This document shows positions 1 to 8,359 of a DNA stretch of 53,545 nt, piece after piece. Numbering within the stretch: the first letter of the stretch is position 1; each line of letters starts with the position of its first letter. The DNA lies in NCBI GenBank assembly GCA_028288305.1, contig JAQBOA010000090.1:1-53545 (forward strand). The letters are read 5' to 3'. The notes beneath the pieces were generated by a model. That model was given only the letters and a program-made list of their open reading frames with translations, was not told where the DNA came from and did not search any database. The stretch is from Mucilaginibacter sp. (lineage in GTDB: Bacteria; Bacteroidota; Bacteroidia; Sphingobacteriales; Sphingobacteriaceae). A program made the translations under genes and the position numbers.

Positions 1-830
1 CGATGCTGCCTGAAGTTTATGTTCCATGGCATGAAGAACTAAAACCTGAAGAAGTATTTTTACCGGAGAAACTAAATTCATTAGAAGGCCTTGCATTATA
101 TGAAACGCTTACCCCTTTTCAAAAACTGGAACTTGGCAGGCACGAAATAGTACAGGTTCTTTATTCTTATAGTTGGGGTGAAGGTTTATTTTGCCTGTTT
201 ATGAGTAAATATATCCTTACCTTAAAACCTGATAATGTAGAATACCGGTTCTTATTAAGAGAACTGATTGAAGAATACCGCCACCAGGAAATGTTTGCGC
301 AAACTATCCAAAAATTAAACGGCGATCCCATTAAGCCTTCCAGCATACACCGGTTTATCGGGCTTTTTACAGCTAAATATTTGCCTGTTGATTTTTTATT
401 TATGGGCAGTCTTTCGGTAGAGTTAGTTACTGATACTTATGGTGATAAAACCAGGAAACACCCTTCCTCCTACCTTGTTTTAAGGAAAGTTTTTGATTTG
501 CACAGTATTGAAGAGGGTCGGCATATTTATTTCACTAAAAATTTAACAAAAAGGTATAGTGATAAAGCAAGCTACATTAAACGGAGTATTTACAGCTTTG
601 TAATATTGTTTAATATTTATTTTATACGGTCACTATACGTAAGAAAGGAAATATATCAGCGTATAAGACTGGAAAATCCAGACGCTGTTTATAAAAGTGC
701 GTCTAAAAATTATAAAAAGAAATTCACTGAAATTGGATTAGCCGGTGTTATTGACTTTGTAAAAAGCTGGAATGGTTTTAATGGCGCTACACGCTGGGCC
801 TGGCGGTTAATGATGGATGTGAAGATTTAA
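1..830 (+). CDS. AurF-like diiron oxygenase, probably 5'-truncated
   Basis: Resembles the diiron N-oxygenase family of AurF (p-aminobenzoate N-oxygenase). The expected ligand pattern can be read: E60, an ExxH pair E91/H94, E140, and the HxxxExxH triad H167, E171, H174 (numbered from the ATG at position 3). The exact H-3-E-2-H spacing is the strongest sign. The family usually has more N-terminal residues than are present here, so the ATG at 3 is probably internal and the true start lies outside the window. The substrate cannot be told; relatives oxidise amines or act in lipid-linked chemistry. It reads into the 97-bp gap before lepA. A ferritin-like hydroxylase of another kind is the alternative. 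Confidence 0.7.
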   Translation, partial: MLPEVYVPWHEELKPEEVFLPEKLNSLEGLALYETLTPFQKLELGRHEIVQVLYSYSWGEGLFCLFMSKYILTLKPDNVEYRFLLRELIEEYRHQEMFAQTIQKLNGDPIKPSSIHRFIGLFTAKYLPVDFLFMGSLSVELVTDTYGDKTRKHPSSYLVLRKVFDLHSIEEGRHIYFTKNLTKRYSDKASYIKRSIYSFVILFNIYFIRSLYVRKEIYQRIRLENPDAVYKSASKNYKKKFTEIGLAGVIDFVKSWNGFNGATRWAWRLMMDVKI

Positions 831-927
831 ATATACTGTAGCGTCACCTATCAACCCGTAAACAATTATAGGCTAATTCATCACTCATGCCAAAATTATC
901 AGCGTAAAAAGCTATTTTTGCGCTTCA

Positions 928-2715
928 ATGGAACACATTCGTAATTTTTGTATAATAGCGCACATCGACCACGGTAAAAGCACACTTGCCGACCGGTTAC
1001 TGGAATACACGCACACCATTACCCAGCGCGAATCGCAAGCGCAATTGTTGGATGATATGGATCTGGAGCGCGAGCGCGGTATTACCATAAAAAGTCATGC
1101 CATACAAATGGATTATGAATTGGATGGTCAAAAATATACACTCAACCTTATTGACACCCCCGGACATGTGGACTTTTCTTATGAAGTTTCACGTTCTATT
1201 GCAGCATGCGAAGGCGCTTTGCTGATTGTTGACGCAGCGCAGGGCATACAGGCACAAACCATATCTAACCTATACCTGGCTTTAGAGAACGACCTGGAAA
1301 TTATCCCTATACTTAACAAAATGGACCTTCCGGGCGCTATGCCCGAGGAGGTTAAAGATCAGATAGTTGAACTGATAGGTTGTAAACGTGAGGAAATTAT
1401 TGCTGCGTCCGGTAAAACCGGAATGGGCGTATATGATATTTTACGTGCCATCGTAGAACGTGTCCCCCCTCCGGTTGGTGATCCTAAGGCACCGCTGCAG
1501 GCATTAATATTTGATTCGGTTTTTAACTCATTCAGAGGGATTGTAGCTTATTTCAAAGTAGTAAACGGTGAGATACGTAAAGGCGATAAAGTAAAGTTTT
1601 TTGCTACCGAAAAACAATATAATGCCGATGAAGTTGGCACGCTTAAATTGAAGCAATCGCCAAAGGACGTTATTAAAACAGGCGATGTAGGTTATATCAT
1701 TTCGGGCATAAAAGAAGCCCGTGAAGTTAAAGTTGGTGATACCATAACCCATGTTGACCGTCCGTGTGAAACCGGAATACAAGGTTTTGAAGAAGTAAAA
1801 CCTATGGTGTTTGCAGGGATTTACCCTGTAGATACTGAGGATTACGAAGAACTGCGTGAATCTATGGCTAAGCTGCAACTAAATGATGCTTCCCTGGTTT
1901 TTGAGCCGGAATCGTCAGCGGCCTTAGGCTTTGGCTTCCGTTGCGGTTTTTTAGGAATGTTGCATATGGAGATCATCCAGGAGCGGCTGGAGCGTGAATT
2001 CGATATGACGGTGATCACTACAGTGCCTAACGTATCTTACATCGCATATACTACAAAAGGAGTTCCTATAACGGTAAATAACCCATCAGACCTCCCCGAC
2101 CCAAGCAGAATAGATTTTGTTGAGGAACCATATATCAAGGCAACCATAATTTCCAAATCTGACTATGTTGGCCCGATAATGTCACTTTGCATCCAAAAAC
2201 GAGGAAGTATAATCAACCAGTCATACCTTACTTCTGATCGTGTTGAATTGATATTTGAATTGCCAATGGGTGAGATCGTTTTTGATTTTTATGATAAGTT
2301 AAAAACGATATCAAAGGGTTATGCCTCCTTTGATTATCATCAGATTGGTTACCGTAAGTCAGACTTAGTACGTTTGGATATACGCTTAAATGCTGAGCCG
2401 GTGGATGCATTGTCTTCATTGATCTACCGTGGAAACTCTTATGATTTTGGTAAAAAGATCTGCGAAAAGCTCAAAGAGCTTATACCAAGGCAGCAATTCG
2501 AAATTATAATACAGGCATCCATCGGTGCAAAGATCATCGCACGTGAAACAGTTAAGGCCTTGCGTAAGGACGTTACCGCCAAATGTTATGGTGGTGATAT
2601 ATCCCGTAAACGGAAGCTGCTTGAAAAACAGAAAAAAGGTAAAAAACGCATGCGCCAGGTAGGTAATGTGGAAATACCGCAATCGGCGTTTATGGCGGTG
2701 TTGAAATTAGATTAA
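928..2715 (+). CDS. lepA: Elongation factor 4 (LepA), ribosome back-translocating GTPase
   Basis: Full-length LepA/EF4 of 595 residues. It is a translational GTPase that binds the 70S ribosome and can reverse translocation. The GTPase motifs are clear: P-loop AHIDHGKS at 11-18, RGITIK at 50-55, DTPGH at 76-80 and NKMD at 130-133. Domains II, III and V follow, and the lysine-rich C-terminal domain near residues 540-595 is typical of LepA. A TAnnTTTG match (TATTTTTG, 913-920) ends 7 bp before the ATG, so the leader may be very short. The stop codon abuts one arm of a perfect inverted repeat that leads to folD; both genes read the same way. Confidence 0.97.
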   Translation: MEHIRNFCIIAHIDHGKSTLADRLLEYTHTITQRESQAQLLDDMDLERERGITIKSHAIQMDYELDGQKYTLNLIDTPGHVDFSYEVSRSIAACEGALLIVDAAQGIQAQTISNLYLALENDLEIIPILNKMDLPGAMPEEVKDQIVELIGCKREEIIAASGKTGMGVYDILRAIVERVPPPVGDPKAPLQALIFDSVFNSFRGIVAYFKVVNGEIRKGDKVKFFATEKQYNADEVGTLKLKQSPKDVIKTGDVGYIISGIKEAREVKVGDTITHVDRPCETGIQGFEEVKPMVFAGIYPVDTEDYEELRESMAKLQLNDASLVFEPESSAALGFGFRCGFLGMLHMEIIQERLEREFDMTVITTVPNVSYIAYTTKGVPITVNNPSDLPDPSRIDFVEEPYIKATIISKSDYVGPIMSLCIQKRGSIINQSYLTSDRVELIFELPMGEIVFDFYDKLKTISKGYASFDYHQIGYRKSDLVRLDIRLNAEPVDALSSLIYRGNSYDFGKKICEKLKELIPRQQFEIIIQASIGAKIIARETVKALRKDVTAKCYGGDISRKRKLLEKQKKGKKRMRQVGNVEIPQSAFMAVLKLD

Positions 2716-2805
2716 GCCCCCTAGCCCCCTAAAGGGGGAACAAAGTGGGTTCACAAATTAATAAATTTATCAAAATTAAATTCCCCCTTTAGGGGGCTAG
2801 GGGGC
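2716..2805. repeat. Perfect 25-bp inverted repeat filling the lepA-folD gap
   Basis: The left arm (2716-2740) begins at the first base after the lepA stop. The right arm (2781-2805) ends at the last base before the folD ATG. The arms are exact reverse complements over 25 bp with a 40-bp AT-rich spacer. Each arm also contains its own palindrome, CCCCCTAAAGGGGG. In RNA this could form one long stem or two small hairpins, and the right arm would sequester the folD start region. It belongs to the word-based intergenic repeats seen throughout the window. Confidence 0.95.
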
Positions 2806-3687
2806 ATGAAATTACTCGACGGAAAATACGTATCAGAAAAACTTAAGGGCGAAATAGCAGAAGGTGCTGCTAAAATTTTAGAACAAACCGGACGCAGGCC
2901 GCATTTGGTTGCAGTATTGGTTGGTCATGACGGTGGCAGCGAGACTTATGTTGCCAGTAAAATAAGAAACTGCGAACAGGTAGGTTTTAAATCATCTTTG
3001 GTAAGATATGAGAGTGATGTAACCGAGGAAGAGCTGCTGCAAAAAGTAGCTGAACTTAACGCTGATGCTGATATTGACGGTATAATTGTACAGTTGCCAT
3101 TACCTAAACATATTGATCCCGAAAAGGTGACCGAAAAAATTGATCCGCGCAAAGATGTTGATGGATTTCATCCCGTTAACCTTGGCCGGATGCAGCGTAA
3201 CCTGTCTTCATTTATCCCTGCTACGCCTTATGGTATTACTTTGATGCTAAAGGAGTATGATATTGACACTATCGGCAAACATTGTGTGGTAGTTGGCCGC
3301 AGTAATATTGTGGGCTCTCCTATCAGCATCTTAATGGCCCGTAATACTTATCCGGGTAATTGTACGGTTACTATCTGCCATAGTCGTACACCCAATATTA
3401 AAGATTACACTTTACAGGCTGATATATTAATAGTTGCCATAGGTAAAAAGAATTTTATCACTGCCGACATGGTAAAAGATGGTGTTGTTGTAATTGATGT
3501 TGGCATGAACCGTGAAACCTCAACCCTTACAAAATCCGGATTTAAACTTTATGGAGACGTGGATTTTGAAAATGTGGCTCCTAAAGCCTCATGGATAACT
3601 CCTGTACCTGGTGGAGTAGGTTTAATGACAATTATAGGCTTGCTTAAAAATACTTTAGCATCAGCTAACAAAGAAGTGTATCCTTAA
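2806..3687 (+). CDS. folD: Bifunctional methylenetetrahydrofolate dehydrogenase/cyclohydrolase FolD
   Basis: Interconverts 5,10-methylene-THF, 5,10-methenyl-THF and 10-formyl-THF in the cytosol, feeding purine and formyl-Met synthesis. At 293 residues it is normal length. Visible signatures are the catalytic lysine K52 in the YVxxK context, the DVDGFHP loop near 117-123, the NADP-binding GRSNIVGSP stretch at 164-172 and the C-terminal PVPGGVG motif. The ATG is set by the usual FolD N-terminus (MKLLDGK) and sits directly against a GC-rich hairpin arm with no purine-rich ribosome site other than a G-run. It may be cotranscribed with lepA, since no promoter could be picked out between them. Confidence 0.97.
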   Translation: MKLLDGKYVSEKLKGEIAEGAAKILEQTGRRPHLVAVLVGHDGGSETYVASKIRNCEQVGFKSSLVRYESDVTEEELLQKVAELNADADIDGIIVQLPLPKHIDPEKVTEKIDPRKDVDGFHPVNLGRMQRNLSSFIPATPYGITLMLKEYDIDTIGKHCVVVGRSNIVGSPISILMARNTYPGNCTVTICHSRTPNIKDYTLQADILIVAIGKKNFITADMVKDGVVVIDVGMNRETSTLTKSGFKLYGDVDFENVAPKASWITPVPGGVGLMTIIGLLKNTLASANKEVYP

Positions 3688-3690
3688 AAA

Positions 3691-3761
3691 AGTCATTAGT
3701 CATTGGGTCATTAGTTATTGGTTTACAGATAAAAGATCAGTTCAATACGATAATGACTAAT
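3691..3761. repeat. Word repeat: GTCATTAG/TTATTGG with inverted copy
   Basis: Between the convergent folD and lipoprotein genes. Three imperfect copies of a GTCATTAG-type word occupy 3691-3721, and an inverted copy (AATGACTAAT) lies at 3752-3761. It is a short member of the intergenic word-repeat class and could serve as a bidirectional terminator. Confidence 0.6.
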
Positions 3762-3762
3762 A

Positions 3763-4527
3763 TCAGAAATCAATCTTTAAATTCATTACCGACGGATTTT
3801 TTATAATATCATCCATATTTGTTACAAGGGTAACCCGTTTTCTATCGGCAGATAAAACCGCTTTTGGATTATTTATTTTTTTTACCGGTTTGGCAAAATT
3901 CAGGATCACTTTATAGGGCATATCAATTAGCATTGCTTTTGCCATGGCAAAAGTGGATTGTGTTTTCTTCAAAAATGCATTAAACTTTTTAGTGTCAATA
4001 ATTCTGTAAAATTTATGGGGAGTAATTTCATAAGTGTAATAATCCTGCCCGGCAACCAATTGCTGTGCATCAAAACCTTTGCTTTGCTTGCTGTTTTTTG
4101 TTACCTCATTTAACCGGCTGTTCATCGAGATTTTTGATAGATGCTTTAAATAATATTCCAAATCAGCTGAATTTTTTGCCAGATGATTTACACTCACCTT
4201 CATTATGCTCTTTTTTAAATCCATTTTAACAGAAAGATTACTGCTTTTAGCCATGTTTGCTTCCTCCAGGCTCATTTTTTGCTGTGTGCTGTCGGGCAAT
4301 GCAGTATAAAAGTTAAGGGTAGTGTCTTTTACAATACTAAATTGTGGAGTTTCTTTAACAGAATCAGTCATTAGGTTCATCAATACTGATACAGCGCGGC
4401 CCATATCAAAAGCATACACCACATTGCATGATCCATCTGGCTTAAAGTTATAATGTTCTTCAATATCAACACATGAAGAAAAGCAAAGCAATACGAAAAA
4501 TAAAATAGGGTAATAAAATTTTTTCAT
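3763..4527 (-). CDS. Hypothetical lipoprotein
   Basis: About 254 residues starting at the ATG whose first base is 4527 (MKKFYYP); an ATG two codons upstream is also possible. A lipoprotein signal is clear: a charged start, a hydrophobic stretch and the lipobox CFSSC near residue 19, followed by VDIEEHYNF. The rest is soluble and mostly alpha/beta in character, with no catalytic motif I recognise. It is probably anchored to a membrane leaflet facing the periplasm. It is divergent from queE and convergent with folD, so context gives no function. Confidence 0.75.
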   Translation of the reverse strand: MKKFYYPILFFVLLCFSSCVDIEEHYNFKPDGSCNVVYAFDMGRAVSVLMNLMTDSVKETPQFSIVKDTTLNFYTALPDSTQQKMSLEEANMAKSSNLSVKMDLKKSIMKVSVNHLAKNSADLEYYLKHLSKISMNSRLNEVTKNSKQSKGFDAQQLVAGQDYYTYEITPHKFYRIIDTKKFNAFLKKTQSTFAMAKAMLIDMPYKVILNFAKPVKKINNPKAVLSADRKRVTLVTNMDDIIKNPSVMNLKIDF

Positions 4528-4580
4528 ATGCAAAATTTAAGTAATAGTAATAATAAAAGTTGAAAAATGAAAGAAAAAAA

Positions 4581-4659
4581 AGTGAAAGGTGAAGGGTAAA
4601 AGGTAAAAGGATGAAAGGTTTTTGGTTGCTTTTTCCTTTCACCTTTGACCTTTCACCTC
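4581..4659. repeat. Word repeat: AAGGTGAAAGG with inverted copies
   Basis: The left part (4581-4619) carries tandem variants of GTGAAAGG/GTAAAAGG. The right part (4635-4659) carries the reverse complement, CCTTTCACCTTTGACC. The queE promoter overlaps the right arm. The same word family returns at 7463-7615, so words are shared between distant gaps. Confidence 0.75.
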
Positions 4660-4674
4660 AAAAGCGTAATTTTG
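4644..4674 (+). promoter_or_regulatory. Bacteroidota-type promoter for queE
   Basis: The -33 element TTTG (4644-4647) is followed after 19 bp by TAATTTTG (4667-4674), an exact match to TAnnTTTG. The queE ATG is 9 bp further on. The -33 element lies inside a word-repeat arm, so that repeat may affect expression. This is the best-matched promoter in the window. Confidence 0.7.
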
Positions 4675-4683
4675 CCATTTATT

Positions 4684-5307
4684 ATGGCTCACCAGATACC
4701 AGAAGACGGCTCATTGCTTCCTTTAATGGAAGAATTTTATACCATACAAGGCGAGGGATACCATACGGGCAAAGCTGCCTATTTTATTCGTCTTGGTGGT
4801 TGTGATGTGGGATGTCACTGGTGTGATGTTAAAGAAAGCTGGGATGCAGAATTACATGCACTTACCAGCGCTGACAAAATAATTGAAAATGCTTCACTAC
4901 ATCCCTCGAAAGCAGTTGTTGTAACCGGTGGTGAACCATTGATTTATAATCTGGATTATTTAACCGAAGGCCTTCAAAAAAAAGGAATTAAAACCTTTAT
5001 TGAAACATCCGGCGCATATCCGCTATCCGGTCATTGGGATTGGATATGTTTATCACCAAAAAAATTTAAGTCTCCTTTACTGCATGTTGCAGCGCATGCA
5101 AACGAATTGAAAGTGATTATATTCAACAAGTCTGATTTTGCTTTTGCAGAACAAAACGCAAAATTGGTTTCCTCTAACTGCAAGTTATTTTTACAACCGG
5201 AATGGTCAAAATCAAAAGAAATGATACCGCTTATTGTGTCTTATGTAATGAACAATCCTCAATGGGAAATATCGCTGCAAACGCACAAATATTTAAATAT
5301 CCCTTAG
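4684..5307 (+). CDS. queE: 7-carboxy-7-deazaguanine synthase QueE
   Basis: Radical SAM enzyme converting 6-carboxytetrahydropterin to 7-carboxy-7-deazaguanine in preQ0/queuosine synthesis. Numbered from the ATG at 4684 (MAHQ), it is 207 residues. The [4Fe-4S] ligands are C40, C44 and C47 in a CxxxCxxC motif, followed by the SAM-binding TGGEP near residue 84 and an EFYTIQGEG start typical of QueE. Upstream in-frame ATGs fall in the repeat and promoter region, so 4684 is preferred. A promoter match sits 9 bp before it. The other queuosine gene here, queG, is 28 kb away and not in an operon with it. Confidence 0.95.
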   Translation: MAHQIPEDGSLLPLMEEFYTIQGEGYHTGKAAYFIRLGGCDVGCHWCDVKESWDAELHALTSADKIIENASLHPSKAVVVTGGEPLIYNLDYLTEGLQKKGIKTFIETSGAYPLSGHWDWICLSPKKFKSPLLHVAAHANELKVIIFNKSDFAFAEQNAKLVSSNCKLFLQPEWSKSKEMIPLIVSYVMNNPQWEISLQTHKYLNIP

Positions 5308-5316
5308 GGTGTACCT

Positions 5317-5507
5317 AGTATCAAGTAGCTAGTATCAAGTATTTGGTATTAGCCCGAAAATGAGAAAATCACTTGAATAGCAGTTAAGATTGATTATCAT
5401 TGGGATCATGTCCCCGTTTATCTTGATACTCGATACTCGATACTCGATACTCGATACTTGATACTTGATACTTGATACTCGATACTCGATACTCAATACT
5501 TGATACT
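5317..5507. repeat. Heptamer tandem array with inverted, phase-matched left arm
   Basis: Twelve contiguous 7-bp units fill 5424-5507; every unit is TGATACT, CGATACT or CAATACT. The left arm (5317-5351) holds about five inverted heptamers in the same 7-bp phase (AGTATCA, AGTAGCT, AGTATCA, AGTATTT, GGTATTA). The array ends 52 bp before the ATG of the PorE-like gene. Unit number could change by slippage and alter promoter spacing or RNA folding. Confidence 0.92.
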
Positions 5508-5559
5508 TCAATTCGTATAAAAAATGTAACTTAGAGTAAAAAAAAACGTATTAAAAGGA

Positions 5560-7461
5560 ATGAAATTTTCAATCTTCTTGGGGCTGTTGTTTTTTTTATC
5601 TCTTTCTATATGCGCTCAATCAAGGCAATATTCAAGTACCAATAAAGAAGCTATTAAATATTTCGCTTTAGCCAATCAAAGTTTAGATGAAAATTTATAT
5701 GATGACGCTGTTGCAAAATTACAAAAGGCTATAGCAGCTGATGATAAATTTATAGAGGCACATCAACAGCTAGGGGATTTATTCCGTTTAATGCGGCTTC
5801 ACCAAAAGGCAATTGAGCAATATCTTAAAATAATTGAACTGAACCCTGATTTTAACTATTCTGTTTATCTTAAAATTGGTGATGAGGAAATATATGATGC
5901 GCGGTATGCGGATGCACAGCATCATCTGGAAAAGTTTTTAACCTATCCCAACCTTGATCCTAAAAAGAGTTTTTTAGCTCAAAAACTGGTAGCTGACTGT
6001 AAATTTAGTATCCAGGCTACATTAAGCCCCGTTCAGTTTAAACCAATAAATATGGGGCCTGAAATTAATACAGCCGGTGATGAGTATCTTCCTGTATCGG
6101 TAGCGGATGAAAGTACACTGATATTTACCCGCAAAATTAATAGTAATGAAGATTTTTATAAAAGCGTAAAAATAAATGGAAAATGGCAAACAGCAACTTA
6201 TTTAAGTGATCGGATCAATACACCGGAATACAATGAAGGTGCACAATCAATATCACAAGATGGTAAATATTTGTTTTTTACAGGCTGCAACCGGCCAGAC
6301 GGACTAGGCCGCTGTGATATTTATATTGCTCAAAAAAAAGCAGATGGCTGGAGTAAACCATTTGATTTAGCGCCTCCTGTAAATACTTCGGGGTGGGAAT
6401 CACAGCCATCAATCAGTGCTGACGGGCATACGCTTTATTTTGTTAGTAACCGTAAAGGAGGTTACGGCGGATATGATATATGGAAATCAACTTTAACAAA
6501 TAAAGGATGGGGTGAACCTGAAAATTTGGGGGCCAATATAAATACTTCTTTTGATGAACAATCCCCATTTATCCATCCTGATGATAGTACGTTATATTTT
6601 TGTTCAAATGGCTGGCCCGGTTTAGGTGGAAAAGATTTATTCGTTAGCCGTTTGGGGAAAGACGGAAAGTGGCAAAAGCCCGAAAACCTGGGCTATCCGA
6701 TAAATTCAAGCGGAGATGAAAATGGACTTACTTTAACAGCAAACGGCAATTGTGCATTTTTTTCATCCAATAATTTAAATGGCTACGGTGGCTATGATAT
6801 TTACACTTTTGAGTTGCCGCTTAATTTAAGGCCTCATATAGTAACTTACGTAAAAGGCAAAGTTAATGACATTAATACTTTACAACCTTTAGTAGCTGCT
6901 GTTGAGATAATTGATCTTCAGAGAAATGAGCCTGTTTACCAGGATGATAGCGATCCCAACCATGGAGACTTTTTAGCAACACTTACTTCCGGTAAAAATT
7001 ATGGTTTGAATATTTCAAAAAGCGGTTATCTTTTTTATTCCGGAAATTTTTCACTGGTTGGACATGAACCTAAAAAACCATTTGATATACAAGTACTTTT
7101 ACAGCCAATTGAAATAGGAAGTAAGGTAATACTAAACAATATATTTTTTGATACAAATAAATTCGATCTCAAACCAGAATCAATTGCCGAACTGCAAAAA
7201 TTGATTGAATTTTTAACAGATAACCCAACTGTCCAAATTGAGATATCAGGGCATACGGATGATGTTGGCAATGATCAATTGAATCAAACTCTTTCCGAGA
7301 ACCGGGCAAAATCCGTTTATCAATACCTCATAAACAATAAAATTGCTGCTTCAAAGCTCATTTATAAAGGTTATGGGAAAACACAGCCAATAGCGTCGAA
7401 TACTTCAGAAGAAGATCGTAAAAAGAACAGAAGAACCGAATTTAAGGTTGTAGCCAAATAG
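5560..7461 (+). CDS. PorE-like outer-membrane-associated TPR/PD40/OmpA protein
   Basis: A 633-residue exported protein with the domain order of PorE of the type IX secretion system: signal peptide (1-20), TPR repeats (about 28-100), a PD40 beta-propeller with repeated YFxSNRxGGYGGYDIW-type blades (about 160-420), a carboxypeptidase-regulatory-like domain (about 430-510) and a C-terminal OmpA domain (about 522-633) with the peptidoglycan-binding GHTDDVG motif. It probably links an outer-membrane complex to peptidoglycan. Unlike a typical PorE lipoprotein, the signal region (SLSICAQS) lacks a good lipobox. Many paralogues share this architecture, so the T9SS role is inferred. A 12-unit heptamer array lies just upstream. 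Confidence 0.85.
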   Translation: MKFSIFLGLLFFLSLSICAQSRQYSSTNKEAIKYFALANQSLDENLYDDAVAKLQKAIAADDKFIEAHQQLGDLFRLMRLHQKAIEQYLKIIELNPDFNYSVYLKIGDEEIYDARYADAQHHLEKFLTYPNLDPKKSFLAQKLVADCKFSIQATLSPVQFKPINMGPEINTAGDEYLPVSVADESTLIFTRKINSNEDFYKSVKINGKWQTATYLSDRINTPEYNEGAQSISQDGKYLFFTGCNRPDGLGRCDIYIAQKKADGWSKPFDLAPPVNTSGWESQPSISADGHTLYFVSNRKGGYGGYDIWKSTLTNKGWGEPENLGANINTSFDEQSPFIHPDDSTLYFCSNGWPGLGGKDLFVSRLGKDGKWQKPENLGYPINSSGDENGLTLTANGNCAFFSSNNLNGYGGYDIYTFELPLNLRPHIVTYVKGKVNDINTLQPLVAAVEIIDLQRNEPVYQDDSDPNHGDFLATLTSGKNYGLNISKSGYLFYSGNFSLVGHEPKKPFDIQVLLQPIEIGSKVILNNIFFDTNKFDLKPESIAELQKLIEFLTDNPTVQIEISGHTDDVGNDQLNQTLSENRAKSVYQYLINNKIAASKLIYKGYGKTQPIASNTSEEDRKKNRRTEFKVVAK

Positions 7462-7462
7462 A

Positions 7463-7615
7463 TGTGAAAGGGAAAAGCTGAAAGGAAAAAGGTAAAAGCA
7501 GAAGGGTAAGAGGACAAAAAATTTACCTTTCGCCCTTTACCTTTCACCTTTTGCCAAAAATTAAAGGTTGGAAAAAATAAAAAAACCTTTTACCTTTCAC
7601 CTCTTACCTTCACTT
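7463..7615. repeat. Word repeat: GTGAAAGG/CTTTCACC family, second copy
   Basis: Left words (GTGAAAGGGAAAAG and relatives, 7463-7510) face two blocks of reverse-complement words (7524-7555 and 7588-7615). The vocabulary is the same as in the gap at 4581-4659. An apparent upstream extension of the following gene reads through this repeat and is not real coding sequence. Confidence 0.75.
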
Positions 7616-7618
7616 AAA

Positions 7619-8272
7619 ATGAAAATCTGCATAATTGCCCTCCTACTAATTCTCACTGGTTTATTCTCATGCACATCCATTTATAAAACAATGAATGCCG
7701 GCAAACCCTGGCAAAATAAAATTCAGAAAATTCCTGGCAGAATTGAATGTGAGTTTTATAATGAAGGAGGTGAAGGAATTGCTTACCACGACTCAGATAG
7801 TATAAATAACGGAAGCGGCAAGCTTAACCCTGCAAACGGAACTTTTCTGAATGAATTCAGGATAAAGGAAGGGGTTGATATTTCCTATACAAAAGCTCAT
7901 GATATTGATAATAATCCTTACAATAAAGTGCCCAGAGATATGGATAAGTTTTATGTGGGGTGGACAAAGCCAGGTGAGTGGATAAATTATACTGTAAAAG
8001 TAAAAGAATCACGCAACTACCAAATCGGTTTAATGTATACAGCCAATGGCGATGGATCTATCTCTATTGATTTGGATGGTAAAGAATTAGCAAAAAATCT
8101 AAAAGTAACTTCAACTCATGATGACCGAGACACCGTTAAATGGCGTCAGTGGCATCATTGGAATAAAGTGGATTCATTGTCAACTATCAAGCTCAGGAAG
8201 GGCATGCATGTCCTTAAATTATACGTGATAGCCAACGGGAATATGAATTTTGACTATTTGGAGTTTAAATAA
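7619..8272 (+). CDS. CBM6-like carbohydrate-binding lipoprotein
   Basis: About 217 residues from the ATG at 7619 (MKICIIAL). The lipobox LFSC gives a lipid-anchored cysteine near residue 18. The mature part looks like one family 6-type beta-sandwich module: the opening IECEFYNEGGEGIAYHD resembles the EAE/GGxGVxYxD start of such modules, with WTKPGEWINY and a closing MNFDYLEFK. This fold binds glycan chains. No catalytic domain is attached, so it may bind polysaccharide at the surface on its own. An in-frame TTG upstream would add 17 residues, but they are encoded by repeat DNA. Confidence 0.75.
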   Translation: MKICIIALLLILTGLFSCTSIYKTMNAGKPWQNKIQKIPGRIECEFYNEGGEGIAYHDSDSINNGSGKLNPANGTFLNEFRIKEGVDISYTKAHDIDNNPYNKVPRDMDKFYVGWTKPGEWINYTVKVKESRNYQIGLMYTANGDGSISIDLDGKELAKNLKVTSTHDDRDTVKWRQWHHWNKVDSLSTIKLRKGMHVLKLYVIANGNMNFDYLEFK

Positions 8273-8281
8273 GTCAATTTA

Positions 8282-8314
8282 AGATTTGACAACTTTTTAA
8301 AAGTTGCCAAATCT
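8282..8314. terminator. Bidirectional hairpin between convergent genes
   Basis: AGATTTG-A-CAACTTTTT faces AAAAGTTG-C-CAAATCT, a 15-16 bp stem with one mismatch and A/T runs at the tip. Its place between the CBM6-like gene and the end of recQ fits a terminator for both. Short GCACAT words follow at 8329-8358. Confidence 0.6.
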
Positions 8315-8359
8315 CTTCTTTAAGTCATTTGCACATCTGCATATCAGCACATTTGCACA

